26,536 nt of DNA from positions 1 to 26,536 of the forward strand of contig OUQQ01000191.1 in the NCBI GenBank assembly GCA_900404475.1, in the 5' to 3' direction. Source of the stretch: Spongospora subterranea. Its lineage: Eukaryota; Endomyxa; Phytomyxea; Plasmodiophorida; Plasmodiophoridae. Under the pieces are notes generated by a model. That model had not been told where the DNA came from and did not search any database. It saw nothing but the letters and a program-made list of their open reading frames with translations. Made by a program: the position numbers and the translations under genes. Shown here in pieces: positions 11,637 to 22,123 of this stretch (position 1 is its first letter; each line of letters starts with the position of its first letter).

Positions 11637-12143
11637 ATGGAAATTCTGGTGCGGTCAATCGATGAGTTTGACCCATTTAACTTCATCCACCAGGATGATG
11701 ATGAATACCTTGGCGATATCGAATGGATTCGGGTCTCAGTTCTAGTGAAAGAGATTGGGAAAAGAGTGCAGTTCTTGCAGGACTTGACCATTTGCCATGA
11801 AAACAGGAGCCAGAAGTCTGACTCAGCGACAAGGACCAGGTTTAGGGCAATTGGCAAGAAAACAGCAAAAGCTCTGGCGTTTGCCAAGGATGCAGTGATT
11901 TGCATCCAGGAGCATTCATGTCGAACCGCTGAGCCAGTTGAGGCGACCAGAGTTGGAAACCATCTTCAGAGACCATCGAAGGCAACGGAGCCCCCTCACG
12001 ATGTACCTAACAACATCGAACAAGAGGAACCTGTGGGGGAGCAGAGCAGTCCCAGAAAGCGGAACCGATCAATATGGTTATTCTCATGCTGTATTGATAT
12101 GAGACCAGCAAGGCGACAATCAAACTCTGCAACAGTGAACTGA
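11637..12143 (+). CDS. Hypothetical protein with basic C-terminus
   Basis: This ATG-to-stop frame of 168 residues is the longest unexplained ORF in the 10-13 kb stretch. The frame is open for 15 further codons upstream without an ATG. The N-terminus is acidic (SIDEFDPFNFIHQDDDEYLG) and followed by a helical stretch (IRVSVLVKEIGKRVQFLQD). The middle is Lys/Ala-rich (AIGKKTAKALAFAKDAVICI), then comes a Pro/Glu-rich disordered region, then a basic tail (SPRKRNRSIWLFSCCIDM). No family is recognised and no membrane segment is clear. The lack of introns contrasts with the neighbouring genes. It may be a single-exon gene, a terminal exon or a remnant. Confidence 0.45.
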   Translation: MEILVRSIDEFDPFNFIHQDDDEYLGDIEWIRVSVLVKEIGKRVQFLQDLTICHENRSQKSDSATRTRFRAIGKKTAKALAFAKDAVICIQEHSCRTAEPVEATRVGNHLQRPSKATEPPHDVPNNIEQEEPVGEQSSPRKRNRSIWLFSCCIDMRPARRQSNSATVN

Positions 12144-13200
12144 ATGAATAATTTCGATGTTTCGAACTACAACAAGTCAAACTGAACCTAATAGGGTACT
12201 GCAATTCAACATATTGCTGTTGTCAACGATTGATGAGGCATGAGTTTGCTCGATGTGCGACATGAGGACCCGGCGGCCGCCATTCAAGTGGTAAGTCAGG
12301 TAGGTGGCAACCTCAATACCCCATGATGCCATGATTTCAGTCGCCGCCCAGTCGTACGATCTCAACCGATTCATAACGATGGACCTCAAAAATGTTAGTT
12401 GGGCCAGAAACGGACGCGACACCTTTTTTAGGCTAAATCTCGGATTTAATGGTCTTAACCTGTCGAACCCATTGCCTATGATGGATAGAGCATTACCATG
12501 AGAATGGTGTTGAAGGTGAAACGGGGGAAACCGATCGCATTTTCGATATCAACGTTGTGCACAATTGGCTGGCTGATGAGTGGAGTATTGAAGAAGTCCC
12601 TGCGCCCATGTCCAGATAAACATGATCGCATGTTAAGATAGAGCAAGAACTTGGCATCCGCAGATCGTAGAGAGAAACAATCTTGACGGTTTTGCATCGT
12701 GTCAACAATTAATGGAGAACAAACAAGGAGAAGGAATTGTCTTAGCGATGACCTGAATGGCTTGAGATAAGAGCTCTACCGCGACCATATCAACAATCCG
12801 CACACGAGATATCGGGAGGAGTTCATTTCCAGAAAACTGTGGGCGCGGCGGGTGGAGATGCTCTAATCTCACGCAACGACGAGGACGTTCTCAATCACCA
12901 GAGTTGATATGATCACATTGACAAATAATATCATGATCCAGAGCATTCAAAAATTCGAACCAATCAACCGCTCAATTAGCAAAATCGTCCAGCAGGTAAT
13001 CAATCGCGATTACATCAATTCCAGTCCATTGTGTCTTTTATCGCATTGACTAGAAGATAACTCAAGAACAATTGAGGAAATATGAGAAGCAATAACGGAG
13101 AAAACCCGTGAAAAACCAAAAACGTATATCCATTATCCAGGAAGCGAGATTAGTCGAATGATGAGGTTTGTGGTGTGTTATTGTCGTGATGTTTAATCGC
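12144..13200. other. No supported gene
   Basis: Only short overlapping ORFs on both strands. One plus-strand frame before about 12617 reads protein-like (DRIFDINVVHNWLADEWSIE) but has no start or splice context. It could be a fragment of a decayed gene or mobile element. Confidence 0.35.
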
Positions 13201-13719
13201 TTATTTGAGTGGGATGAAGCGGGATGAGTTGGTTGCTCCAATACCAGGTCGACCGTGTTGAACCGGCTTGTATGTCAGCGAGAACTCGCCCAGGTAGTGG
13301 CCAACCATGTCGGCCTTCACCTCAACGTGGCTGAACGCCTTCCCGTTGTAGACGCCGACAACGCTGCCAACCATTTCGGGGACGACGATCATATTACGAA
13401 GGTGGGTGTTGACGGGTTCGGGTTTCTCATTGAGACCGGCCGCCTTCTTCGCCTTCCGCAGGCGTTTGATCAACGCCAACGGCTGCGCCTTCAGGCCGCG
13501 ATTCAAACGGCGACGAACATGGGATGGGAAGAGTTCGAGCAACTCGGAACGAGGACGTCCAATAAGGTCCTGAACCTCAATTCCACGGTAGAAAAATTTC
13601 TTGTGGGTTTGGCGTTTGACGAAACCGGTCGTCTCGACGGGGGAGGAATCCTCGATATCAGACTATGGCGCATGGGTTAGGGTATAGAACCAAATCGGGG
13701 TGAAGGTGATACCAACCAT
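13201..13719 (-). CDS. RPS15: Small-subunit ribosomal protein uS19 (RPS15)
   Basis: Exon 1 is the ATG alone (13719-13717). A 54-nt intron (13716-13663, with CTAAC near the acceptor CCATAG) separates it from exon 2, 13662-13201, giving 154 residues. uS19 sits in the head of the 40S subunit near the A-site tRNA. The family core is complete: [84 protein letters not shown] and the terminal [18 protein letters not shown]. The N-terminus [20 protein letters not shown] is variable in this family. An in-frame TAG directly before TCT-GAT, with the polypyrimidine/AG context, forces the ATG-only exon. Introns placed just after the initiator ATG are a known habit of ribosomal protein genes. Confidence 0.95.
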
Positions 13720-14837
13720 GGTTAATTCGCTGGGGGAATTAGAGGGCGTGGGCAGCGACACCTGACGTCAAGCAATGATGAAAGGCGATAGGGTGAGTGC
13801 GGACTGCGTCACGGAGTTCAGTTTTACGATCACTATTAGGGTCGCACTCCGTATAAACCAAGGGTGTTTTATGATACTGGCCATCATGGTCATCACAATC
13901 GTACAACAATCGTGACAAAGTCGCTCTTATCTTGCTGTTGTATTGATAAATAACATCTATGAAAGTGGTTTGTCTCAGGGCTCTCCCAAATACCCAAAAT
14001 ATGAGTTCAGGGTCGAAACCTTTCTGGGTTGAAATAGACACCGAAAGGCATCTGCTGTACATCGTAAAACTCCCCACAAAAACGCTGATCGTCTCGTGTT
14101 CATGGTTATACCCATCGCGCGATATAACAGGAAATCAACATCGTGGAGTTGAGTTCGAAAAAGAGGTTCTGTCCATCGTCTTCGCATACGTCTGCATATC
14201 ATCACGTTTTCGATCCGGGTAGGGGTGTCGCACGCGTCGTACGACGCTCCGCTTTACCCGGGGTGTACTGTCCTGCTATACCAAGCAGAATCTGACAATT
14301 TCAGCGCCATATATGATGGAGACAATACGACCCTTCCGACACTATCTAGGTAGTGGTCTGAAGATGATCAGAAACTGCATTTTGACGTTATTTTTTTTCA
14401 CCCCCAATTATGGTTATTTGACGAACTTGTTTGTTTATCCATCAAAACCTTTGTTTCAAGCACGAGATCGATCTTTTACGAATAGGCGTTTGGTTCAAAA
14501 GATCCCATTGGTTCTGAAAGAAATGGGTGCGTGCCCAACAATTCACACATCCGATATTCGAGATCCACTGCATAGAGATGGCGCCACGACAACCGGCCAA
14601 CGGGATTAGGGAAACTGGGGCCCTTGTTGATCCAGGTCTGGGCGAGTTTCAGGGCCAGCTCCATCAGTACCTGAACCGAATCGGTGCCCCATCGCGAGCC
14701 CACTGTGATGTCACCGATCAGATACGATGGACGAGCCCCAGTTCATCGCTGGAATTACGGGTAATATCGGCATGGGAAGATGATTGTACACGATCTGTGT
14801 TGGCTAACTTGGTTTCGGCCAATAGACCGACGGGTTC
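13720..14837. other. Unassigned region with overlapping ORFs on both strands
   Basis: Two antisense pairs of moderately long frames occur here (13739-14077 minus against 13959-14222 plus; 14476-14703 minus against 14527-14841 plus). Each has protein-like stretches, but none matches a family I know or splices convincingly. A perfect 14-bp palindrome, GCGTCGTACGACGC, is at 14234-14247. At least one small gene may be hidden here. Confidence 0.35.
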
Positions 14838-15257
14838 ATGAATAATGGTCGAGAGATGGTTGAACGGGACGACGCCTTTAGATATGAAAGCGATCTACGA
14901 CAGAAAGAAGGTCATTGGCCCCGAACTGTCACTTTTTTTCGAATAGATTCAGTCGCCAGAATCCATATTCGAAATATTTTCGCCATTTTTGGCAGTTCAA
15001 GCTCGGGATTTATTTCTCTCTTCAGTAGGAAAGCGGCATTTAATGGATTGTCTGTAGGCGAGGAAAGGACATTTGTGGAGCGGATGGTGAGCGATGTTGA
15101 CCTGGACCAGGTCTGTGATTGTTCTGAGGCCAACGAACCCGAATACCAGACGGACGACTCGGAAACCGACGAGGAAGAGGCGGAGGAGGAGGAGTATGGG
15201 CAGATATGGGATGAGGATGATGATATGATTAGCGATGATGATGACGGCTTGTTCTAG
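14838..15257 (+). CDS. Acidic-tailed hypothetical protein
   Basis: This ATG-to-stop frame has 139 codons. The last 60 residues are strongly acidic (SETDEEEAEEEEYGQIWDED, then DDDMISDDDDGLF), a composition that rarely arises by chance and ends cleanly at a stop, so this tail is probably real coding sequence. The upstream half (RTVTFFRIDSVARIHIRNIF..) is less convincing. An acceptor-like CTGTAG precedes GCGAGGAAAGG near 15058, so the true last exon may start there with upstream exons unresolved. Acidic C-termini of this kind occur in Iwr1-like, chromatin and ribosome-biogenesis factors; I cannot choose among them. Confidence 0.4.
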   Translation: MNNGREMVERDDAFRYESDLRQKEGHWPRTVTFFRIDSVARIHIRNIFAIFGSSSSGFISLFSRKAAFNGLSVGEERTFVERMVSDVDLDQVCDCSEANEPEYQTDDSETDEEEAEEEEYGQIWDEDDDMISDDDDGLF

Positions 15258-16045
15258 TAAACAGATTACTATCGCCATACTCAACTGCTCCAGCAATCTT
15301 GTCATCGAATCGTGTTTGCAGTTGATCAGTACAGTCAGTTGGTCATTCGTTGTGGTATCTGTAAAATTGCCTTGAATATCGCTTGTGAAAAATCGCGATT
15401 GAAAACGAATGAGTTGTTTCAACGTATTAGCCATTGGATTGATATCCGTTTGTAAATTTCAGCTGTTGGGATATAGCGGCGTAAAATCAGTATGATTCAG
15501 CTGAAGGTAAGTGAGTTATTCTTCCTCTCGATAGCTTTTTAAGTAACGTCTGAACCCAGGTTGGACTTGTCATTATGAGCCAATTGGACATGACGCTGGC
15601 CTTTTGACGTTATAGAGGCTAGAGCCGCAAACACAGAATTAGTGATGAGCGGTGATCAACCTTAGCGGAGCGTCAACCCGTACACTCGAAATCCGTTTAT
15701 CTACAAGCGGAAAATGGCCCATTCCGCAGCAGCTAACGTGCCCACCACAGTTGGGTGTAGGCCCACCGCCCATGCCCATGGAGAGTCGCGCCATTCGCCA
15801 TATTTGATCTCGTGTCGACTGTCTCTGGCAGCAGTTGGCTGGTTGAGGCCGTGGCCCGTGACGTGTGTAGAGTCGTACAGAGTGGTCAACTGTTACACAG
15901 GTGTGAGTGTGACACTGTCGGATACACTCCAGCAATCGCACTGGTCAAAGGACGGTCTATCGGATCAGGGTAATCATGTTACGTTGGCCAGAACCTGCCG
16001 GACCCATGTAATTCTATTGTCGATCGGGATTCTGAAGATCCGCTT
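15258..16045. other. Upstream region of the DENN gene; possible 5' exon
   Basis: An ATG-started plus frame at 15714 (MAHSAAANVPTT..) and a second plus frame (FDLVSTVSGSSWLVEAVARD..) both look somewhat protein-like between 15714 and 15960. Neither joins in phase to the DENN exon at 16046 through a splice site I trust. This interval may hold the true 5' end of that gene. Confidence 0.3.
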
Positions 16046-18340
16046 ATGGTTGATTCTGATTTCGATGTCGCTCTACCCCATCGGGGCCCGATCGATCGCA
16101 GTGACCACGATGATGATGAACGGGATGAAGAAGGTAATGGTGTCCGGGAACGTTTGATCGCCGGCAGACAGTCGCAGCAGTTGGCGAAACTGGTCCATTT
16201 TACAGTGCGCATGGATAATGGGTACGATAATCGGGAATCGTTGGAAGACCAGGTTCGCCGCCTTGTGTCTGCCAATACCTCTGCATATGCCGAACTGGAT
16301 CGGATCAAAACCAAGGCCAAAATCGAATCCATCGTTAATCAAGAACTGTTGAAATTGATTAACGAGGAGAAGTTGAGATTTGATATCGAATCACAGCTGT
16401 GTCGGTGTGTAATCATCGGCGAATCTGAACGATCCGTTTAGTAATCTCGTTAATGTTGTCAGGGAATTATCGGCGGAATTGCGCCATTGGCAAATGGAGG
16501 CCGATAAACTGCAGGTCGCCCGTCAAGTGTTGACCGATCGGATTCGGGCGCTGAAGTCATCGATGCCCCAGAAGGGAATGTGCCCGATCCCACCGCTGAA
16601 ACCCGCCTTGGGTCGGGGAGAGGTTAAACCTGGGCGACGTCCCCTGACTCCAACCGCCTTCATGAGGAAAATGTTCACGAAACCGGCAATGGCCCAGGAC
16701 GTCGCCGGTTTACAATCATCGCGAGAAGTGGATTATCGCCCGCCAACATCGCTCACCGATTCCGTCGTTAAACCCGATCACATGTTCGATGAGTTTGTGG
16801 TTATCGCTAGCGATCTGTCTTGCACCGCCTCCGGTCTATCCGATCCCTCAATCCAGCGGTGGACGTCATTCCCATCTGTCCAGTTCCGTTATCCAGCTCA
16901 CCACGGTTCGTCTCTTCTCGAAGAAGTAATTCTCTTTCCGTATTACTCTAATGCGACAGTTCCTCACCTTCTCTTTGATCAGAGCCAGCTGGTCTCATTT
17001 GCGTTCCCCCTGAACCGAACCGATATTGTTCGCAGCGATTGTCGTGCATCATCCAGTACAATATCATCGTTGCGTCTCGGACAAGAACAACTTAAAAAAG
17101 GACCCAATTGCCACACCTTTCTCCATAAACGCGCTTCCGATGATCCAGCCAACACCGACGTATTTGGTTTGTGTCTTCGGATATTTGAAGTCGTCACGAT
17201 TGTCAGTCCCATCATTCCTTCATCGAATCCATTTTCACTTATCATAGATGGATCCGGTTAAAGGAGGAACTGTCGATCTCATTACTGAAGTCGCTTTCTG
17301 TATCTTAAGTCATTACCCTTTCTTCTCCCTGCATTTCGACATCATCGGCCGGGTTCTAGGTCGGGTTAAAACAAATACGCCAATCGTTCTCGATTTGGTT
17401 TGTTGAAACGGGTTTCAGTGGCGAGGCGCCTTCACAATCTGCAACATCCCTATGTGATTATGGGACCGAATCTATCGCAATCGGCAGTCGGCGTCTTCCT
17501 CAGTCGACGCAGCGGATGCCTATCGATCCTGGAAGACGTTCGTCGGGCGTCCGTTCCTGAAGCGGGTGCCAGAGCCAAGATCGCCTGCCCATTCGAACTG
17601 GCTCTGATCGAGTTCCGCCGTTCCCCTTCCGACGACCTCGATGGGATTATCGATTGGTGCTGCAGGTGGGCAACAGATCGCACCCGTTCGCCGTCAACCC
17701 AGAACAGCGATTTGACACTTTTGGTTCCAGTTTGCCGTTTAGCGTCAGTTCCGGTGATACGCTGATAATGCTGTTGGATATCGTCCTACGCGAGTTCACG
17801 TTGATCGTGGTCGGGGACAATCTGGCGATGACGTCGGCGTCCGTCTTCACATTGCATTGCATGATGCAGCCATTATCCTGGAGCGGTGTCTTCATCCCCA
17901 TTTTGCCCGACAACATGACCGAATTCCTCCAGGCGCCGGTCCCGTTGATCGCCGGCGTGGCGGCGCTTCCCACCCATATCACGTCCTGCGACGACCTCAA
18001 TGACGATATCGCCGTCTGGTTCCCCGAATCCAACGAGATCTGGGTTCCGCGTCGATTCCATGGACGAATGCCGGACGCCGATCAGCTGTTGGATAAAGTA
18101 GCGCCACGGCTGGCAATGCTGCAATCAACGAACAAGGCAATCTATTCCTGCAACAGTGGGCAGCAGGTTGCCGTTGCCGATATCGTCTCCATATTCCGGC
18201 AATACATCGAGAGGCTGATCGAGTCGTTTGGCCGACCGGACGGTGAAGGCGATCAAATGTTCCTACGCGCTGTTCAAAACACCCAAATGATGTCCCAATA
18301 TTTATCGAATAACCCCAATCGGAATCCCCCTGACAATTAA
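16046..18340 (+). CDS. DENN-domain protein with N-terminal coiled coil
   Basis: Exons are 16046-16404, 16463-17201, 17248-17359, 17419-about 17660 and about 17663-18340 (firm introns 58, 46 and 59 nt). DENN modules are mostly guanine-nucleotide exchange factors for Rab GTPases in membrane traffic. An acidic head (DRSDHDDDERDEEG) is followed by a coiled coil (about 62-160) and a basic Pro-rich linker. The uDENN part begins at MFDEFVVIASD (about 227). The core shows FCILSHYPFFSLHFDIIGRV, then LIMLLDIVLREFTLIVVGDN and GVFIPILPDNMTEFLQAPVP. The dDENN end is IFRQYIERLIE..FLRAVQNTQMMSQYL. Between 17420 and 17662 the frame changes. I could not settle whether an intron (for example ending at the CAG at 17662) or a frameshift lies there. 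A further 54-nt in-frame intron may lie near 16905-16958. The ATG at 16046 may not be the true start. Confidence 0.78.
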
Positions 18341-19394
18341 TATATTCAGATTTGAGACGTTTATAATGCTGAATTGGTCGAGAAGAGACAGAGAGAGTGA
18401 GGGAGAATTCCATCGTCGATTGTTATAGTTTGCCCAGATTGTATCACCGCTTGGTCGCAGATCAATCCGTACTCTGTGGTATTCCTAATTTGTCGCTCAT
18501 TGTGATGCCAACAACCGGTCTATCTCCAAATAGTTTACAATAATGCATTTCCAGTATCGCTCATTGGGATGAATCAGCGATCGGCCAATTAACTGGATGG
18601 GCGTTCTTCATCGCGCGTTCGTTCATAACAATCGTTTGCTCGCAGATGCCACGAGGCTAATTCCGCACGGAATGCAGACACGACGCCATGGAACTTCTCG
18701 TATGAAATTGGCCTCGTGCCATCTGCGAGCCAAGCAATTCGTTATGGCAATCTAACACGTTCAACTTTCGATATAAAATGCTAATGATGTATTAGTATTG
18801 GTAAACGTCCATTTATACTGCGGTCACGAGCGTTGATATTATTGGATTGGAGTAGTTGCTCAGAAATAGGTGGTGATAATGCCACAGGAAATTACCATAA
18901 GACAATGCTTTGCCAGTAAAGCCTGGTTCTTTACTGTCGGCGGAAGATGGCGCCAATCCGCTACGAGTGATCCGGTCGTTTTCAGAGTTCAGCACAGCCA
19001 GGTGCGGATGGGGTTGTCATCCTTCGGGATCGTCGGACCTATCACGAATGTGACACCCAACACCTCTGGGATGTGGGGGTGGACAGCCTCTCTCCACTCT
19101 CCTTATCAGACCAGGCACATAACCGCCCCAGCTGATTGCTAGTCAACAGGACATGGCGCCAAAGTTGTGAGAGCGTGTTGCCTCTGTGCCTGATCTGACT
19201 AAGGGAAAAACGCTGATCAATCCGGAAAGGGCACTTTTCGAAGATGTGACGACGCTATTACGGGTCGTTTCACTATAGGGCCCATTGTTTACAGAATCTG
19301 CCTGTTCATTCCAACATCCAGTAATCAATTATGGTATGAAAACCGTTGAGATAGTAGATGGGGGTTGAGGGTTTCCGGTTCAAGTTGATATAGT
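18341..19394. other. Convergent intergenic region with a hairpin
   Basis: This interval lies between the 3' ends of the DENN gene (plus) and the DNAAF4-like gene (minus). Apart from the inverted repeat at 18624-18747, I see only chance-like ORFs (18870-19142 plus, 19143-19328 minus), with no family resemblance. Confidence 0.4.
18624..18747. repeat. Inverted repeat (long hairpin) between convergent genes
   Basis: The arms 18624-18664 and 18704-18747 are reverse complements at roughly 80 percent, including the shared block CTCGCAGATG(C/G)CACGAGGC. A 39-nt loop contains the smaller palindromic TTCCGCACGGAA at the arm edge. It could be a structured RNA, a termination or 3'-processing element, or a small foldback (MITE-like) insertion. 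Confidence 0.7.
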
Positions 19395-22123
19395 TTATCC
19401 AGATATATCTTGATCTGGCGATTGAATCCCTTGTAGATCAGCTCGTAATTGTTGAGCGATATCGCCGCATTGATCGACGAGGGCGATGGCCGCTCGCAGG
19501 TCCGCCTCGGCCAACGCTGACAAACCGATTGCCGCCTGTGCCGACGCCCTTCTAGCGAAGGTCGCCGCCATCGTCTCGGACGCTAGAGCACCCAATTCCA
19601 GACTTGCCGAACAATCACAGATGCAGGAATCGTATTCCTTCATATACAATGCACACGCTCCCCGATTGGATAGAATTGACGCCTTCGTCCTCATATCGAT
19701 CTGAACCAAATTCACATTACCACTAATCCGCACAAACCCACGAATACGATGGTGCGAACAGATAATGTCAACGCATTTGCAGCAAAAAATCGTGAAACAA
19801 TCCATATCCATCAAAAACAATAATCTATGTTCCAAATGACAATGGGTTAAGAAAATCAACAAATTTCGTTGGTATTTAAATCACGATTTTACGGTTGAAA
19901 AATGCAGAGAATATAGTTCGAATACCTGTTCAAGGCGCAATACATCACAGTAAAGGCGTCTGGCCCGAGCGACGTCCCCACGAACGAAGCTGGAATTGGC
20001 GTTGTCAATCAGTTCCTGAACGGAATCGTTCCGAGATTGGTCGTCGTATTCGGTGCTCGTAATCGGCGTTGGGGCGCTGGCGATTCGCGCCCCAATCTCG
20101 GTGAAGATTGACTGAATGTTCCGGTCGTTGGGCGCCAATTTCAGGGCGGTCTTCGCATCATCTTCAGCCGTAATGAGACGATCCAGACTGAATAACGCTC
20201 TCGCCCTCATCTGAATTCGGGTCAAACCCAGATAATCAATTTTTCCACTGCGAAACTCAATGGAAAACGTGTTCAACTGAAGTAAACAACGATGAAAGAA
20301 TTACATGATATAGGTCGGCAGTGACGTTATTGGCTTGGTCTTGTAGCAATTGCCGGCCGAGGATAGGGTCTTCGATAATACACAGCGCCTCGGTGGCGTC
20401 GTCAACCATTCCCTCAAACTCGCCAATCCGTTCCCGAATCTGACCCCAGAAGTCAGCGATGCCCACAACAATGCCAGTTTTCGTTGACGCCAATTGCCGA
20501 CCTGAGCGCGTCTAACTAGAAGACGAACATTGCAAGGATCGGCCTCTAATCGTCCACAGATTTCCTCGATCGTCTCAACCTGCTCTAAATTAGTTTCCGA
20601 ATCAGCCTGTCGTCTCGCCATGGTTAACATCCATTCCAGATCCCCGTACAGATCCTCATCCTCGCCCATAATCAACGCTTCCTGAAACCAGTGTTTTAAG
20701 AAGATTCGCGACGGCGGTAGAGATTTACTTCGTAATCGGAGATGGCGATGCGAAAATCACCCAGCAGGGCGTTGGCTGATCCACGACGAACCAGTATCTT
20801 GAATCGGAGCGGTCTGTGTTTGCCTGGCGCCAAAGCAGACAAGGCCACATTGCAGTCGGCGATCGATTTCCGCAGACGAGGAATCTTCTTGGCCAGGGCT
20901 CCCGGCAGTGTGGCCAGCTTCAGGTAGCAGGCGGCACGATTGGCCAGACAGCCAGGGTCGTTGGGCGACATGGACAGCGCGGCGCTGAAGGCACTAATCG
21001 CGCTCAGGAAGTCGCCGGAACGGAAATATCCACTTCCTATCATTCAAAACCAAATGTGTTAATTGCGGCAGCAATCCCTGCCACATTATTGGCGATACGC
21101 CATTCCGGGCTCGTTAAGAGTTTCCAATAAGGCGATTGGATATTGAATATTGATCAACATCGTGTAGGTTCTTCGCATGTGATATATTGTGTTCGGATAA
21201 GTCGTTGAAAGTACCTTTTTCTTTTAGAAGAACCGAGTGGCTTTCGGTCAGATCCGACGAATCTCCCGGTTTGAGATCGACGGCGACGGCGAACTCGTCG
21301 TCTTCATTAGGGTCGCGAGCCACCGTCCCTGCTCTGGAATCCACTGACGTGAACGACGTCAGCACCGTCGGACATCGACGAATGCGAACCACGTTTGGCT
21401 GGGTCTGGTTGCGATCCTCAACTGCATCGTCCTCGATTACATAGATCTTGGGCTCTACAACCGCATCGACATCGTCGGTGGATTCTGCCCAGTTTGCAAC
21501 ATCGGCCTGTTTCAGCGTTGAATCCAGTTTGTGAAAACACAAATGGAACGACTCACTCTAGCGTTCTCCTCTTCATCTTGTTTGAGTTTTCTCAGATATG
21601 ATCGCTCGTCGTCTTCCTGTTTCCAGAGCGATTTTTGCGCGTCGGTTTTCTATCAACAAGGATTAGTTGTGTACCTGGAAAGGCGCCATCTGAACTGACG
21701 AGATCAACTTTCTCCTGAAGACGCCGTTTTCGATCTGATTCTCGTCTGTCGAGCGCTCGGTCGAATGACGCTTTTCTTCGGGCAATAAGTGCCTGGCGAC
21801 CGCCTGCAATAGATAGGGCTGCCCATGGCGTTGAATCGACTTTATTCAAGCGAACCGAAACCACTCCTTTGTCAACCTGGATAGCGGCCGAACTGTCGTC
21901 GACCGTTGCCAACAGGTCAATCGTTAGTAGATATGGAGGCGCATTCAGGGCAATGGCCACGTCACCGACTGAAATACAGTTATTGAATCAATTTATAACT
22001 GGGGACTGACGATCGAGACGAAATATTACGGCGAATTGAGTCAGGTGATGCCCCTGGCGCCATGATCTTGATATAGACATGATCCTCATCTTGTTCCCAG
22101 GTGTATTTGGGGATAATCGGCAT
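19395..22123 (-). CDS. DNAAF4: DNAAF4/DYX1C1-like dynein assembly factor, extended TPR region
   Basis: Nine exons join in phase to 657 residues: 22123-22030, 21968-21700, 21616-21557, 21506-21215, 21036-20729, 20681-20502, 20439-20326, 20276-19926 and 19700-19395. DNAAF4 is a cytoplasmic co-chaperone that helps preassemble axonemal dynein arms with HSP90/HSP70. The N-terminal p23/CS-like domain begins MPIIPKYTWEQDEDHVYIKI and continues SIRLGDVAIALNAPPYLLTI and STPWAALSIAGG. A charged helix (RRESDRKRRLQEKVDLEDDE) leads to a linker with VRIRRCPTVLTSF. The first TPR block (KEKGSGYFRSGDFLSAISAF, ANRAACYLKL, ILVRRGSANALLGDFRIAIS) matches the family. Family members have about 420 residues; this model adds about 300 residues with more TPR-like helices (RERIGEFEGMVDDATEALCI; RGACALYMKEYDSCICDCSA). 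Less certain joins are introns 21617-21699 and 20277-20325. The added part could be a second gene, but the phases connect throughout. Confidence 0.8.

Noticed and set aside
13959..14222. ORF beginning MKVVCLRALPNTQN that slightly resembles the start of an Elp1-like WD protein
   Set aside because: The similarity is only a general pattern, and there is no continuation: a protein of that family needs more than 3 kb of further coding sequence. An antisense ORF of equal quality overlaps it.
14476..14703. Minus-strand frame with good helical composition (VQVLMELALKLAQTWINKGP)
   Set aside because: The frame starts at a usable ATG-like position, but the only splice link to upstream coding-like sequence would need a 30-nt intron. 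There is no family match, and a plus-strand ORF overlaps it.
15714..16157. ATG-started plus ORF ahead of the DENN gene
   Set aside because: Its frame does not connect to the DENN exon through any intron longer than 22 nt that I could find. Two other plus-strand frames look equally protein-like. Left as a possible 5' exon only.
20298..20325. 28-nt intron (GTAATT..TTCAG) as the exon 7-8 join of the DNAAF4-like gene
   Set aside because: It is far shorter than all other introns here. The donor 21 nt upstream gives a 49-nt intron in the same phase, within the normal range.
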